Shown here one piece after another: positions 26,732 through 36,083 of a stretch of 64,000 nt of DNA (position 1 is its first letter; every line of letters begins with the position of its first letter). The notes beneath the pieces are model-generated. The model saw only the letters and a program-made list of their open reading frames with translations, did not search any database and was not told the origin of the DNA. The translations under genes were made by a program, and so were the position numbers. The stretch comes from Chitinophaga oryziterrae (GTDB lineage: Bacteria > Bacteroidota > Bacteroidia > Chitinophagales > Chitinophagaceae), in NCBI RefSeq assembly GCF_009758125.1, contig NZ_WRXO01000007.1:299159-363158 (forward strand). The letters are read 5' to 3'.

Positions 26732-27526
26732 TTAAACTGTTGGTATCGTTCCTCCGTCTATCACAAATTCGGTCCCGGTGAGATAGCCGGCTCTCGGCGA
26801 AACTAAAAAGCCCACCAATTCTGCCACCTCTTCCGGTTGTGCCGGTCTGCCCATCGGTATGCCGCCTAAAGCAGTCATTACGCTTTGTGTCGCTTCATCT
26901 ATCGTAATATTCGAGCTCTTTGAGATCCGCTCCATCATTCGTTCAGATGATTCGGTCATGATCCATCCCGGCGATACTGTAAGTACGCGAACGCCTTTTG
27001 GCGCAACCTCTTTTGATAAGCCTTTGCTATAGTTAATAAGGGCCGCCTTGGCCGCAGCATAAGGCAAAGTAGAATCGTGCAGTGGCAGCTTGCCCTGGAT
27101 AGAAGCGATGTGTATAATTATCCCGCTGCCACGATCCAGCATTTGCGGTAAAAAGCCTCTGTCTAAACTGACAGGAGCTAATAAATTTGTATGGATGGAT
27201 GATTCCCAGTCTTCGTCAGAGAGGACGGCAAATCCTCCTCCGGGTGTATCTGAGCCGCCAAGATTATTCACAAGTATATCCAGCCTGCCGAATTTTCCCA
27301 GAACTTCATGGACAACTTTACTGGTCCCTTCCGGCTGACTCAGATCAGCAGAAATAAAATGCAGGTGCTGATCACCATCCTCAGGTTTATTCCTGGCCGT
27401 AGTAATGACAGTTGCGCCTGCTGCCTGTAACCGTTGCGCAATAGCTTTACCGGTACCCTTCGTACCGCCGGTCACCAGAGCGATCTTGCCTGAAAGCTCA
27501 TCAGAGAAATTAAGTTCCGTTTTCAT
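26732..27526 (-). CDS. SDR-family NAD(P)-dependent oxidoreductase
   Basis: A 264-residue classical short-chain dehydrogenase. The cofactor motif is TGGTKGTGKAIA, then NNLGG, the active tyrosine motif YAAAK with the preceding serine in IASIQG, and PGWIMTE. The C-terminal LVSPRAGYLTGTEFVIDGG is canonical. An in-frame ATG lies 22 codons upstream (27592), but it would fall within the regulator's operator region, so the ATG at 27526 is chosen. The gene is divergent from a HxlR regulator and co-directional with the SnoaL-like gene. Confidence 0.9.
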   Translation of the reverse strand: MKTELNFSDELSGKIALVTGGTKGTGKAIAQRLQAAGATVITTARNKPEDGDQHLHFISADLSQPEGTSKVVHEVLGKFGRLDILVNNLGGSDTPGGGFAVLSDEDWESSIHTNLLAPVSLDRGFLPQMLDRGSGIIIHIASIQGKLPLHDSTLPYAAAKAALINYSKGLSKEVAPKGVRVLTVSPGWIMTESSERMMERISKSSNITIDEATQSVMTALGGIPMGRPAQPEEVAELVGFLVSPRAGYLTGTEFVIDGGTIPTV

Positions 27527-27592
27527 ATGTATTAGTTTTGTACAAATTTCGGTAGTACATAAAGTCCTAACAAGTACGGGCTTACGATTCAT

Positions 27593-27614
27593 ATAGGGAG
27601 AAATTTATCCCTAT
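27593..27614. promoter_or_regulatory. Candidate HxlR operator
   Basis: A 22-base inverted repeat (ATAGGGA, inner AAATTT, TCCCTAT) with one mismatched pair lies between the divergent SDR and HxlR genes. It ends at the -33 element of the HxlR promoter, so binding there would block that promoter. Confidence 0.6.
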
Positions 27615-27644
27615 TGTTCACATCGTATAACACATCTATATTTG
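27614..27644 (+). promoter_or_regulatory. Bacteroidota-type promoter of the HxlR gene
   Basis: TTG at 27614-27616 and TATATTTG at 27637-27644 are separated by 20 bases, a good match to the -33/-7 pattern. The -7 box ends four bases before the ATG at 27649, so the mRNA should be leaderless. Confidence 0.65.
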
Positions 27645-27648
27645 TAGT

Positions 27649-28026
27649 ATGTATGAAAGAAAGATCTTACCTCATCTCAATTGCGGACTCGATCTGGTCG
27701 GGGAAGTGCTTTATGGAAAGTGGAAGATCCGTATATTATGGTTCATTCACGAAGGCCACAAACGCCCCAGTGAACTACTGCGTAAGATACCTGATGTTTC
27801 CAGAAGGGTTTTGAACATCCAGCTGAAAGAGTTGGAAGAACACGAATTGGTTACCAGAAAGATCTATGCGGTAATGCCGCCCAAAGTGGAGTATGATCTT
27901 ACGGAATTTGGGAAAACATTGATACCGATCATGCACACTATCGGGCTTTGGGGCGATGAACACCAGGAGCGCTTGAAAAGGGTGATATTAAAGCAATTTC
28001 AGGATAACGATGCAAATGAAGCCTGA
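27649..28026 (+). CDS. HxlR-family transcriptional regulator
   Basis: A 125-residue winged-helix regulator. The hallmark segment is VLYGKWKIRILWFIHEGHKRPSELLRKI, followed by the recognition helix (VSRRVLNIQLKELEEHELVTR) and the wing (YAVMPPKVEYDLTEFG). It is a paralogue of the regulator at 9653 and similarly sits divergent to an oxidoreductase gene. The leaderless promoter and the overlapping palindrome suggest autorepression together with control of the SDR-SnoaL operon. No cysteine near the N-terminus except C12, so a thiol switch like that of HypR/YodB is possible but unproven. Confidence 0.88.
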   Translation: MYERKILPHLNCGLDLVGEVLYGKWKIRILWFIHEGHKRPSELLRKIPDVSRRVLNIQLKELEEHELVTRKIYAVMPPKVEYDLTEFGKTLIPIMHTIGLWGDEHQERLKRVILKQFQDNDANEA

Positions 28027-28142
28027 TCGCTTGAATGATCAGCTATTGACGATGCAAGCTGTATGATGGAGTATAGAGTAGGCTGGTTCAGCGTGAATGA
28101 CAGCAGAAAGGCTCAATGAATGTGCCATGCCAATAAAAAAAG

Positions 28143-28177
28143 CTCCCGTGGAAACAACGTCTAAGAGCAAACGGGAG
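28143..28177. terminator. Weak hairpin
   Basis: Seven-base arms CTCCCGT and ACGGGAG enclose a 21-base loop between two rightward genes. An A run precedes it. No gene is seen in 28027-28335. Confidence 0.3.
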
Positions 28178-28335
28178 TTCTTGTGAAAAGGTGAGAAAAA
28201 GAAACTTGAAATTAATTTTGCAATCTGTCTGTAACCCTTGTCAGTACTGTGTAGTAATAGAAGAAGGTCAGGCTTACTCGTAAATCGTTGGGATATACGT
28301 TAATATTCGTAAATTGATAATACAATTTAGCGCTA

Positions 28336-29262
28336 TTGAAAAACCTGATAAAGACTATCGGCAATATTATCTTTTCTGCGATCACCCGCCTGGTATTGTG
28401 CGTCTGGCTGCTTTTTGCGAATCCAATGTCTGTTACTTTCAGATGTCTTATACTGATCATCTTTTGCATTCCGCTGCTGAGATATTTTCTGCATAAAACT
28501 GCTGGTACAAGAATGGATCATCCTTTTTCCAACAGCTCCCCCAGAGGAGGAGTGATTCGTTTTGTGCTATTTTCGGCTTCACTCGTTGTATACCTTTTTG
28601 CAATTCCTCATGTATTTTCCGTTTATAATATTTCCTTACCGGGTTATTTATTGGTCATTGGACTGTCTATAGTAGCAGCATTCGCTGTGTTTTGGAGAAT
28701 ACAACGGAGGCCTGATCAGTCACAAAGGAATGAGAATGTTTTGCTAACGACCATGGCCTTTTATACGCTTCCCTTTTTAGCGGGTATTAACTATGCCTTT
28801 GATCTTTCCCGTCCGGCGATCACAAAGTATTATGTTACCGATACAGAGACGCAGACTTTTGCATATCATTCAGATCCTGCAGAAGGGGAGAGCGAGACCA
28901 CTCTATATTATTTGTACCTGTTGCCTGCTGATAGTATTATTGTGCCACCCCACTGGATGGAGGTGAGTGGGGAGCATTATAAAAATGCAGGGTTTGACTG
29001 GAACTGTGTGAAAGCCAATATAAATTGTACCAATTGCATGCTTCTGGACATGGAAAGAAGAGCCAGCAGCGTAAAAGCAGCTTCATTCAGACAACGTAAT
29101 AACATAGAGGCGACTTATCACTTGCTTGTACTAAAAACGAATGCCCAGGTTTTCAGACGGGAATTCGGGTACGAGGTATATAAACGCTTTACAGAGGGTA
29201 ACTACCTGCATCTCGAAGATCATCATGGTCTGCTGGGGGGTCGATGGTACAGCTATCAATAA
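28336..29262 (+). CDS. Hypothetical membrane protein
   Basis: A 308-residue protein with about four or five hydrophobic segments in the first 160 residues (near 12-28, 34-50, 73-93, 102-122 and 138-156), then a soluble domain of about 145 residues. The soluble part has a CxxC-like pair in NINCTNCMLL and an aromatic C-terminus (GYEVYKRF, ending RWYSYQ). The only start that keeps the first helix is TTG at 28336. Family unknown. It precedes the kinase-like gene by 116 bases on the same strand; co-transcription is possible but not evident. Confidence 0.65.
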   Translation: MKNLIKTIGNIIFSAITRLVLCVWLLFANPMSVTFRCLILIIFCIPLLRYFLHKTAGTRMDHPFSNSSPRGGVIRFVLFSASLVVYLFAIPHVFSVYNISLPGYLLVIGLSIVAAFAVFWRIQRRPDQSQRNENVLLTTMAFYTLPFLAGINYAFDLSRPAITKYYVTDTETQTFAYHSDPAEGESETTLYYLYLLPADSIIVPPHWMEVSGEHYKNAGFDWNCVKANINCTNCMLLDMERRASSVKAASFRQRNNIEATYHLLVLKTNAQVFRREFGYEVYKRFTEGNYLHLEDHHGLLGGRWYSYQ

Positions 29263-29378
29263 CTATTGAAATCTTCAATCACATATTTAATTTATGCTTA
29301 AATTACGATGCTTATCATTGTCAGAGAATAGCTAATCATGCTTTTTTATCGGCAGATATAAGGTAAGCGCTATCTTAA

Positions 29379-30470
29379 ATGAAAATCCCCGATTCAGACA
29401 GGGCATCCGGACAGCCAGTAAGTATTGCTAACAGCCTTCAGGGTGTGAAGGGCAAAAGTATGCCTGCCGTACCTGTGTTTCAAAAGAAAGAAGATCTTAT
29501 TGGCGATGAACCACCTTTACAAGACAGCACCTTTGAAAGCCAGCCTGGGATTCAAAAGCCACTTGAAGCCTGGCACGTTATGCAGCAGAAACGAGGCAGC
29601 GTTAATGCGACCATGCAAATGAATGGCAATTCAGGTTCAGCACCTATACAACGTGTAATTAAAGTACAGAGCGACGCTGAACATATCGTTGACGATTTAG
29701 ATAAATATTGTGAAGATAGAGAACGCTTAAAAGGCGCAACGGATGGAGCGAGTGGAGAGGTGTACCGTGCCAGCGCAACAGAGCTTTTAAAGACGGAATT
29801 ATTAGCGTCAATGGACCTTTATGTAGAGGAAGGAGACGATGTCGTTGTAAAAAAAGTCAATGTTCGCTCAATGACAGACATCAGGACGGAAAAAGTGGCA
29901 GGCAATGACATTCCACTGGAGGCACTTTTACCGGAAAGATTAAATAGTGGTGATGTATTCGATGTAGCGACCAATACTTTCGTTACCCTGCAAGTGATGA
30001 ATGCCGGAGAGATAACGAGCTATTATCTTATCATGGAGTACGCTGAAGGGGGGGACCAGGCTCATAAAGAGGTGAAAAAATCTGAAATAGCTGGTTTTAA
30101 TGATAAAGCGAAATTGTACTATAAAAAACTTGAGACGATACTTTCGCGCCTTGCAGCTTCTGATTATAACAGCGGAGACATCAAACCTGCGAACATCTTC
30201 CTTAATGCTGAAGACCTGCCTATGTTGGGAGATTTTGGTGATTATACCAAAGGGAGGTATATAAGAAAGACTGAAGACATAGAGATATTGATGAACGACC
30301 TGATGAAGAAATCCGGCCAGACAAAAACATACAATCAAATAGTAGCATGGGCTGGGGATGATTCACAATGGGTGGTGCAGGAAGCAACCGCCATCCCACA
30401 AGTACTTCCTGTTGAAGCGGCGGTTGATAAAGCAGTTGTTGATGGTGGAGATAATGCTGCATTGGAATAA
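29379..30470 (+). CDS. Hanks-type protein-kinase-like protein with disordered leader
   Basis: A 363-residue protein. Residues 1-95 look disordered, rich in P, Q, S and N, and contain SMPAVPVFQKK and SAPIQRVIKV, a style seen in Bacteroidota polymorphic-toxin and contractile-injection cargo proteins (inference). From 115 a kinase fold is readable: glycine-rich loop G123-A-S-G126-E-V-Y-R, lysine in VVVKKV (158 or 159), hinge YYLIMEYAEGGD (215-226), catalytic loop GDIKPANIFL with D267, K269 and N272, and the metal motif D285-F-G. The HRD histidine and arginine are replaced (YNSGD). Only about 75 residues follow DFG, so the C-lobe is very short. No signal peptide or membrane anchor. A phosphotransferase effector is the main hypothesis; a pseudokinase is less likely because all metal ligands are kept. 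Confidence 0.7.
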   Translation: MKIPDSDRASGQPVSIANSLQGVKGKSMPAVPVFQKKEDLIGDEPPLQDSTFESQPGIQKPLEAWHVMQQKRGSVNATMQMNGNSGSAPIQRVIKVQSDAEHIVDDLDKYCEDRERLKGATDGASGEVYRASATELLKTELLASMDLYVEEGDDVVVKKVNVRSMTDIRTEKVAGNDIPLEALLPERLNSGDVFDVATNTFVTLQVMNAGEITSYYLIMEYAEGGDQAHKEVKKSEIAGFNDKAKLYYKKLETILSRLAASDYNSGDIKPANIFLNAEDLPMLGDFGDYTKGRYIRKTEDIEILMNDLMKKSGQTKTYNQIVAWAGDDSQWVVQEATAIPQVLPVEAAVDKAVVDGGDNAALE

Positions 30471-30605
30471 GAGCGTATCTAAAATATCATCATTAATCTG
30501 GCTGTGCATAAAGGCTTCCGTGGACGTGGAGTTATCCCGGACTATAAAGTCGAGTCCTCATTTGAGGGCTATTAAACTGGCACTGTCGCTGATAAGGTAA
30601 TTTTA

Positions 30606-31115
30606 TCATTGCTCACACAATACTGCTGCAAATTTTTTTGTAGTATAGGCTTTCGGTAATTTTTCTGCGATTGCCAGTGTTTTGGTAACTCTGCTATCTG
30701 CCGGTAAGATCTTTTGATCCTCCATGTAGCGAATAGCCGTACCATCTTTCGCGTATATACGATACTCGCTTTTGGTTTCTGCTCCGTCAGCAGAACTACC
30801 TACAATCATCTCATAAGAAAAGATAAATTTACCAGACTCGTAATAGTATTCATTTTTCCAGCTGCCGTCTCCAATACTTCCTGATTCTATGATCTTTACG
30901 ATCTCATTGCCCTGGAAATAGTATTGTACGATACCATCCTCTACACAACCTTCAGCTTCATACTTAAATTGCTCCTGTTTCAGAGATAGCGTGTTGATCT
31001 TTTTGAATGTTGCCCTGATAGCTATAATATCCGGTTCAACATTTTTCTGTTGAGCATGGGTATTCAAAACAGGTAAAACGATCATTAACAGGAGTATGGT
31101 TATAATTCGATTCAT
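30606..31115 (-). CDS. Hypothetical exported protein
   Basis: The ATG at 31115 gives a clean signal peptide (MNRIITILLLMIVLPVLNTHAQ-like, 22 residues), so I prefer it to the ATG at 31211. The mature protein of about 147 residues has alternating strands (IVQYYFQGNEIVKIIESG, WKNEYYYESGKFIFSYE, YRIYAKDGTAIRYMEDQ) that resemble MORN-like or YD-type sheet repeats, and one cysteine near each end. No family is recognised. It converges with the kinase-like gene; no terminator is obvious between them. Confidence 0.65.
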   Translation of the reverse strand: MNRIITILLLMIVLPVLNTHAQQKNVEPDIIAIRATFKKINTLSLKQEQFKYEAEGCVEDGIVQYYFQGNEIVKIIESGSIGDGSWKNEYYYESGKFIFSYEMIVGSSADGAETKSEYRIYAKDGTAIRYMEDQKILPADSRVTKTLAIAEKLPKAYTTKKFAAVLCEQ

Positions 31116-31474
31116 CAAATTTGGAATTTTGAGATCAAACATATTTAATTTTAGTGATAAAATAATTTCTCCGGCTTTTTTGACATCAAAGGGTAATAGT
31201 TGTTGAACCAACGTATATAGATGCTTATGTAATTGATTTTTAGCATCATTAGAATTAATTGATGTAGTTGTAGTCGATTTGTAGTAGGCAATTATTCAAA
31301 TAATTCGTTTTCAGCATCTATTTTTGAATACATATATGAAGGATTTATTTACCATATTTCGGCATCGTCAGTACCAGAGAGGGTTTGTTAATTCTTATTG
31401 ATGCAGAGGAGTTGCATCGCTTCAGGCTTAATACGCCTGAGTTAAAATTTTGTTTTGTTCGTAAACGCTAATAT

Positions 31475-32464
31475 ATGTCGATATCAAAAACACAATGGAA
31501 AATCGAATCTGACAGAATCACTATCCGTCCCCGCGGCATTCTGTTCATCCTTGCCAGCGTTTTGGCGGTTATCTTTATTGGATTGTTCCTGTTAGGTCAA
31601 AAAGAAAACGCTGGCTATATGAGGCCCCTGGTGGTAATAATGGCACTCGTTTGGCTGCCTTTCTTACTGGGTGGTTTTACGTGTGTAATCTTCGATCGCA
31701 ACGCTGGTCGTATGAAACAGATGCTGTTTGGCTTTCTTCCTGTCAGGAACGTTCCTTTTGAGAAACTGTATCAGGTGAACATGATTACCCAACGCCCAGG
31801 CGGTTTTAACTTCCGTATCTTTACCAGGGCAAATAAGTATGGAAGAGGTACTATTATAAGTTCCCACTACAGTAAAGATACCGATCCAAACGCGGTAGCA
31901 TTCATCAATGAAGTCATTCCCCTGATTCACCAATACCTGGATGCTGTAGCGCCATTAGAATCGGAAAACACAGCGATCACCGACTACGAATATTTCACCG
32001 AAGGTGATGGCATCTATACCCTCAAGGTAAAGAAAGCCGGACTCGTCGTGTTTGGTATCCTCTCCCTGGCCATCGGCATTCATGAATGTACCCCCGATGC
32101 CTGGATGTATTACCTCAATATAGTCGGTAAATTATTGGTGACCATCTTCCCGATCGCATTAGGTGTAGTGTTCATCGCTGCTGCTTATACCAGGCTAACT
32201 TTCAATATAGGGACCCGTATCATAGAAAGGAAGAGTCCAATCGGTATAGGCAATCGTCAGTTTAGCTTCGACAGTTTTGTCAATTTCGAGACGGTGCGTA
32301 AAACCTATAACGGTGTTTACACCGGTACGGATATCAATATGTTCTTTGAAACTACTGGCAAGAAAAGCAATGTACTGCGGGTATCTACTTTCAGGAGTGC
32401 GCAACAGATCGAACGCTTTATGCGGGAGATCAGGAGTATTATAAATACAGGGAAAAGGTTGTAA
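31475..32464 (+). CDS. Hypothetical four-helix membrane protein
   Basis: A 329-residue inner-membrane protein with two hydrophobic hairpins (near 22-42 with 50-72, and 188-206 with 213-240). Each hairpin is followed by a soluble beta-rich segment (GRMKQMLFGFLPVRNVPFEKL in the first half and IGTRIIERKSPIGIGNRQFSF in the second). This duplicated helix-pair plus PH-like-domain layout suggests an internal duplication. No known family is recognised. It converges with the FG-GAP protein gene, with a strong terminator between. Confidence 0.65.
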   Translation: MSISKTQWKIESDRITIRPRGILFILASVLAVIFIGLFLLGQKENAGYMRPLVVIMALVWLPFLLGGFTCVIFDRNAGRMKQMLFGFLPVRNVPFEKLYQVNMITQRPGGFNFRIFTRANKYGRGTIISSHYSKDTDPNAVAFINEVIPLIHQYLDAVAPLESENTAITDYEYFTEGDGIYTLKVKKAGLVVFGILSLAIGIHECTPDAWMYYLNIVGKLLVTIFPIALGVVFIAAAYTRLTFNIGTRIIERKSPIGIGNRQFSFDSFVNFETVRKTYNGVYTGTDINMFFETTGKKSNVLRVSTFRSAQQIERFMREIRSIINTGKRL

Positions 32465-32640
32465 GAATGTGATAAAGGTAGATATGGCCGCACGGGGCCT
32501 TTTACTACCCATCAATTGTCTGAAATTCAAAATGCAAAGATAACCCTTACTATAGACACAACGGTAACCGTTGGAGAAGTACCACAATTTTTTGTGTCAT
32601 TCTATAGACCCTGTATTTTTCTTTTGTGATGCTGATACAT

Positions 32641-32687
32641 ATTACTATTAGAGTCCCTGCTGCCTCGGCAGGGACTCTAATAGTAAT
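32641..32687. terminator. Bidirectional intrinsic terminator
   Basis: Twenty-base perfect arms (32641-32660 and 32668-32687) with a seven-base loop separate two convergent genes. Confidence 0.8.
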
Positions 32688-32712
32688 GGTAGGGTAGTTC
32701 CGGTTTATTTAG

Positions 32713-34956
32713 TTATTGCTTAATTATTTTTTCCCGGAATACTTTACCACCATTCTGTATGATAACAAAGTATATTCCCGAGGTAAGCCTGCTAAGATCA
32801 ATTGATTGCTGATAGTGTTCTATATTACCAGCTTTAACAGATTGAACTAATATACCCTGCACATTCATTATCTGTATGTAAGTAGGGGCTTGAATATCTA
32901 ATCCCTGCAACTGAACAGACAAGTTGTTCACTACCGGGTTAGGAAATACTTTTACAGCCGCGGAAGCAGTACTTTCTATCTCCGGAGCTGCGGCCAGCAA
33001 CCCTGCACTACCAGCCCCACCATGATAAACAAATCCTCCTCCTTCGAAGAACTGCCCATTGGTATACAACATTGCACCGATAAGCACATCACTATAACCA
33101 TCCCCATTAACATCGCCTGCACCGTCCACACTAAATCCCATTAATGCGTTCGCCTGGTTGGATTGTATCGTCGATGCAGGAACCGGATTTATGCCATTGG
33201 ACCGGCCATAATAAACGTAAGCCATTCCTTCGCCTATCTGGTTGATGTTGTTGTTCTGCGCTCTCGCACCAACTACAATATCGCTGAATCCATCATTATT
33301 GATATCTCCGGCAAATGCAAGCGTACCGCTGTAATAAGTCGAATCCACATTTCCTTCCAGGATCGTGGCAGGAATTGTATCAATACCTGTGGAATTACCA
33401 TAATAGACATTTACTGCGCCTTCCAGGGATTGGCCATTGGAATAATTAGGGAAGCCTATCAATATATCACCATGACCATCATTGTTAATATCTCCGCCAC
33501 CTGCAAGGGCATATTCGTGAAATGTACCAGGTGCATTCAATATCATGGAACTGGCAGGTGTTACTTCAATACCGGCAGGCCCTCCGAAATATACAAAAAT
33601 CTTATTGTCTGCTCCAACCACAATATCATTGTAGAGGTCATTATTAATGTCCAGTGCCCCCGAAACCTGTGATCCTAAGTGCAATCCGGCTTGATTGCTT
33701 TCAATAACAGTCCACGGAGTATATGATATCCCCCAGGGACCACCATAAATAAGTGTCACAGTTCCTTCATAAGTTTGTCCGTGTGAAGCCCCGCTTGACC
33801 CTACAATTATATCATCGATAAGATCTCCGTTCACATCTTTTGTTATTGCTATAGACGATCCAAACTGGCCATAAGCCGGGTCGCCATAGACGGTCTCGGG
33901 CGTGGTTTCAATACCAGCTGCAGCGCCATAATATACGGAGATACCACCTTGACTGTTCGCACTGTCTGTGGGAGCAATTGTTACTATATCATCGTAGCCA
34001 TCACCATTAACATCTCCGCCTCCGGCCATATTTGTTCCATATTGTCCGCCGGCTACGTTTGATGTCAACAAAGTATACCTGGTTGGATTAATACCACGGG
34101 AACTACCATAATATATGAATATAGCCCCGTTTCCGCCCTGTCCATTAATATAGCCTGGTGCGCCCAGCATAATATCATCATAACCATCGTTGTTGATGTC
34201 TCCTGCAGTTGATACCTTATATCCCATCAATGCGTCTGCCTGGTTGCTTTGTACGAAAGTATTGGCATTCTGCGGAGTACCATTCAATACAATAGGATCA
34301 ATAGTAACCGGGTAAACCGCTTTTTCAACATCTACTTCTATTTGTACCTGGTTATTCTGTACAGAAAAATGTGCCGGTAACATAGTACCCTTCGCATCCC
34401 ATACTTTCAGGTCATTGTAAGAAAGTCGTTGCTGCTTGTTTTTGAATGTGAGACAGGTTTCACTACGTTTGAAAGTTTGCCATCCTTCGGATGCCTGCAG
34501 TTGTATATTGAGTTTGTGCGCCTCTACAGCCGGTTTTTGTATGATAAAGTTCTGCCGGATACCCTGATCATTATTTACATATTCTACTGTATAATGATTA
34601 TCATGATTAAATTGTATGATACCATCGTCGATTATGGCTACAGGCTGCACTGCTGGTTTGTAAAGAGAGCGACCATCAGCAGATACTCCCTTTACCGCAA
34701 ACCCGAATGACCATTGTTGTTGGGAGTTCCGGGGTGTAATACTTATTTCCTGACCAGTATAAACAGCATGCAGGCTATTCTTAGGGTTAGTACTTTGGTA
34801 GATACCCGCATTGCTTTGCCAGTGGATAAAGTATTCGCTACGTGAGAGTTGTTCCTGTATCTGATGCAGTTTATCTTTTTCAATAACAGGTTCTGTATAT
34901 GCTTGTACAGTACCGACAGAAAACAGAAAAGTAGTAAGAAGGTAGAGTTCTTTCAT
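32713..34956 (-). CDS. FG-GAP repeat protein secreted by type IX secretion
   Basis: A 747-residue protein with a signal peptide (about 1-19), an N-terminal domain of about 210 residues, seven FG-GAP repeats with calcium-loop motifs (such as AGDINNDGYDD, GGDVNGDGYDD, AGDVNGDGYSD), and a C-terminal type A sorting domain from about 668 (VKVFPNPVVNNLSVQL to REKIIKQ). Seven repeats predict one complete integrin-alpha-like beta-propeller. Repeats three and four replace the usual DG of the loop by DL, so their calcium sites may be weaker. The sorting domain shows export across the outer membrane through T9SS and surface attachment or release. Ligand is unknown; adhesion is likely. Confidence 0.9.
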   Translation of the reverse strand: MKELYLLTTFLFSVGTVQAYTEPVIEKDKLHQIQEQLSRSEYFIHWQSNAGIYQSTNPKNSLHAVYTGQEISITPRNSQQQWSFGFAVKGVSADGRSLYKPAVQPVAIIDDGIIQFNHDNHYTVEYVNNDQGIRQNFIIQKPAVEAHKLNIQLQASEGWQTFKRSETCLTFKNKQQRLSYNDLKVWDAKGTMLPAHFSVQNNQVQIEVDVEKAVYPVTIDPIVLNGTPQNANTFVQSNQADALMGYKVSTAGDINNDGYDDIMLGAPGYINGQGGNGAIFIYYGSSRGINPTRYTLLTSNVAGGQYGTNMAGGGDVNGDGYDDIVTIAPTDSANSQGGISVYYGAAAGIETTPETVYGDPAYGQFGSSIAITKDVNGDLIDDIIVGSSGASHGQTYEGTVTLIYGGPWGISYTPWTVIESNQAGLHLGSQVSGALDINNDLYNDIVVGADNKIFVYFGGPAGIEVTPASSMILNAPGTFHEYALAGGGDINNDGHGDILIGFPNYSNGQSLEGAVNVYYGNSTGIDTIPATILEGNVDSTYYSGTLAFAGDINNDGFSDIVVGARAQNNNINQIGEGMAYVYYGRSNGINPVPASTIQSNQANALMGFSVDGAGDVNGDGYSDVLIGAMLYTNGQFFEGGGFVYHGGAGSAGLLAAAPEIESTASAAVKVFPNPVVNNLSVQLQGLDIQAPTYIQIMNVQGILVQSVKAGNIEHYQQSIDLSRLTSGIYFVIIQNGGKVFREKIIKQ

Positions 34957-35160
34957 GGTGAGGTAATTGTGGGTTATATAGGTTACAGAATATACGGGTT
35001 AATTACGTTTTGTGAATATAATAAAAATAATATACCAATTCCCAAATTTTCCAGGTTATAAATATCGTTACTCGAATAAGCATTGTGTCTCGTCCTGATA
35101 TATGTTTACATCTATTGTGTGAAAATTCCGGGCAGTGAATTCATGTATTCCTGAGGAGAC
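34957..35160. other. Intergenic upstream of the FG-GAP gene
   Basis: AT-rich; must hold the leftward promoter. No gene seen. Confidence 0.4.
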
Positions 35161-35853
35161 GGCTGTAAAAAAGCCAGCATTTTTTAGTTCACAGGATTTG
35201 TGGACATCATTACTTATTGGACATCTATTCGACAAAAAACAAAAAGATGCGGTTCTTAGATATGAGGATAATGACACAGTTGCAAATGTTATTATTCTGA
35301 GGCTGTCAGGAAAAAACTGGGATACTATCTTTTCTACAAAGATTTGTCCAGTGACAACAGGTGCTTTTGAAGACCTCATAGAAGTGAGTGACTTTAACGG
35401 AGACAATATTCCTGACTTGAAAATTGTAAAGGAGTATTGGAATATTCATATTGGAGAAAAGTCTGATCTATGGCTATACAGCAAGAATCATTTTACAAAA
35501 GTGCAAGGATTTGATAGTATCATAAGTGCAACATATGATAGACGTACAAACTTGATTTATTCATATCAAAGCATGGGTTGCGCAGATATGGTTATGTATT
35601 TTGGGATTTTCAAAATCATTGAAAATAAAGTGGAAAAAATAAAAGAAATGAGCTGCGACTGCTGCCTGGAATCTAATGGCAGTTGTATAATCGAGGTGTT
35701 TGGACAAAAGCCTCATTTAGTTCCATATAAGATGGCTTATAAATATGTTCCCAGTTTTTATGCAGAAGGTGTTAAAGAAAAATGTGAAATGGCTGTGGAC
35801 AAATAAATAAATGGAGTTATGTGTTTCTATTTTGGTGCTTAGAATAGGGGATT
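35161..35853 (+). repeat. Segmental duplication, truncated copy
   Basis: 35185-35853 aligns without gaps to 39832-40500 (669 bases, nearly identical), and 35161-35185 matches 39450-39473. The 358 bases between these blocks in the right copy are missing here. Confidence 0.9.
35186..35806 (+). pseudogene. Truncated duplicate of the lipoprotein at 39653
   Basis: The frame from SSQDLWTSLLIG to the stop matches residues 61-266 of the protein at 39653 with only a handful of substitutions (for example K to R and YF to HL). The signal peptide and about 58 further residues are gone because of a 358-base deletion. A GTG-started frame opens at 35135 but its first 16 residues are unrelated, so I treat it as a nonfunctional 5'-truncated copy. 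The low number of changes, several of them conservative, implies the duplication is recent. Confidence 0.8.
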
Positions 35854-36083
35854 CTACCTGGGAATCCTTTTTGGTCAGCTCTTTTTTGTAGCGCTATCGA
35901 ACATCTCAGTTTTTGCGTTTTCATTCAGCAACTTTTCTATTTAAGAAGTCCTGTTTTATGGCATTAATAAATTATTTATTTATAAATTTTAAATATATTT
36001 GAATTGTTTTTCTGTAAAGCGAATTTTGTGAATTAGCATTGTATAAGCCTGATTATGTAACCCAGTTTCTATATAAAAGAACC

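Noticed and set aside
35135..35185. GTG start for the left lipoprotein copy
   Set aside because: The first 16 residues come from unrelated sequence before the deletion join, there is no signal peptide, and the sister copy shows where the real start was.
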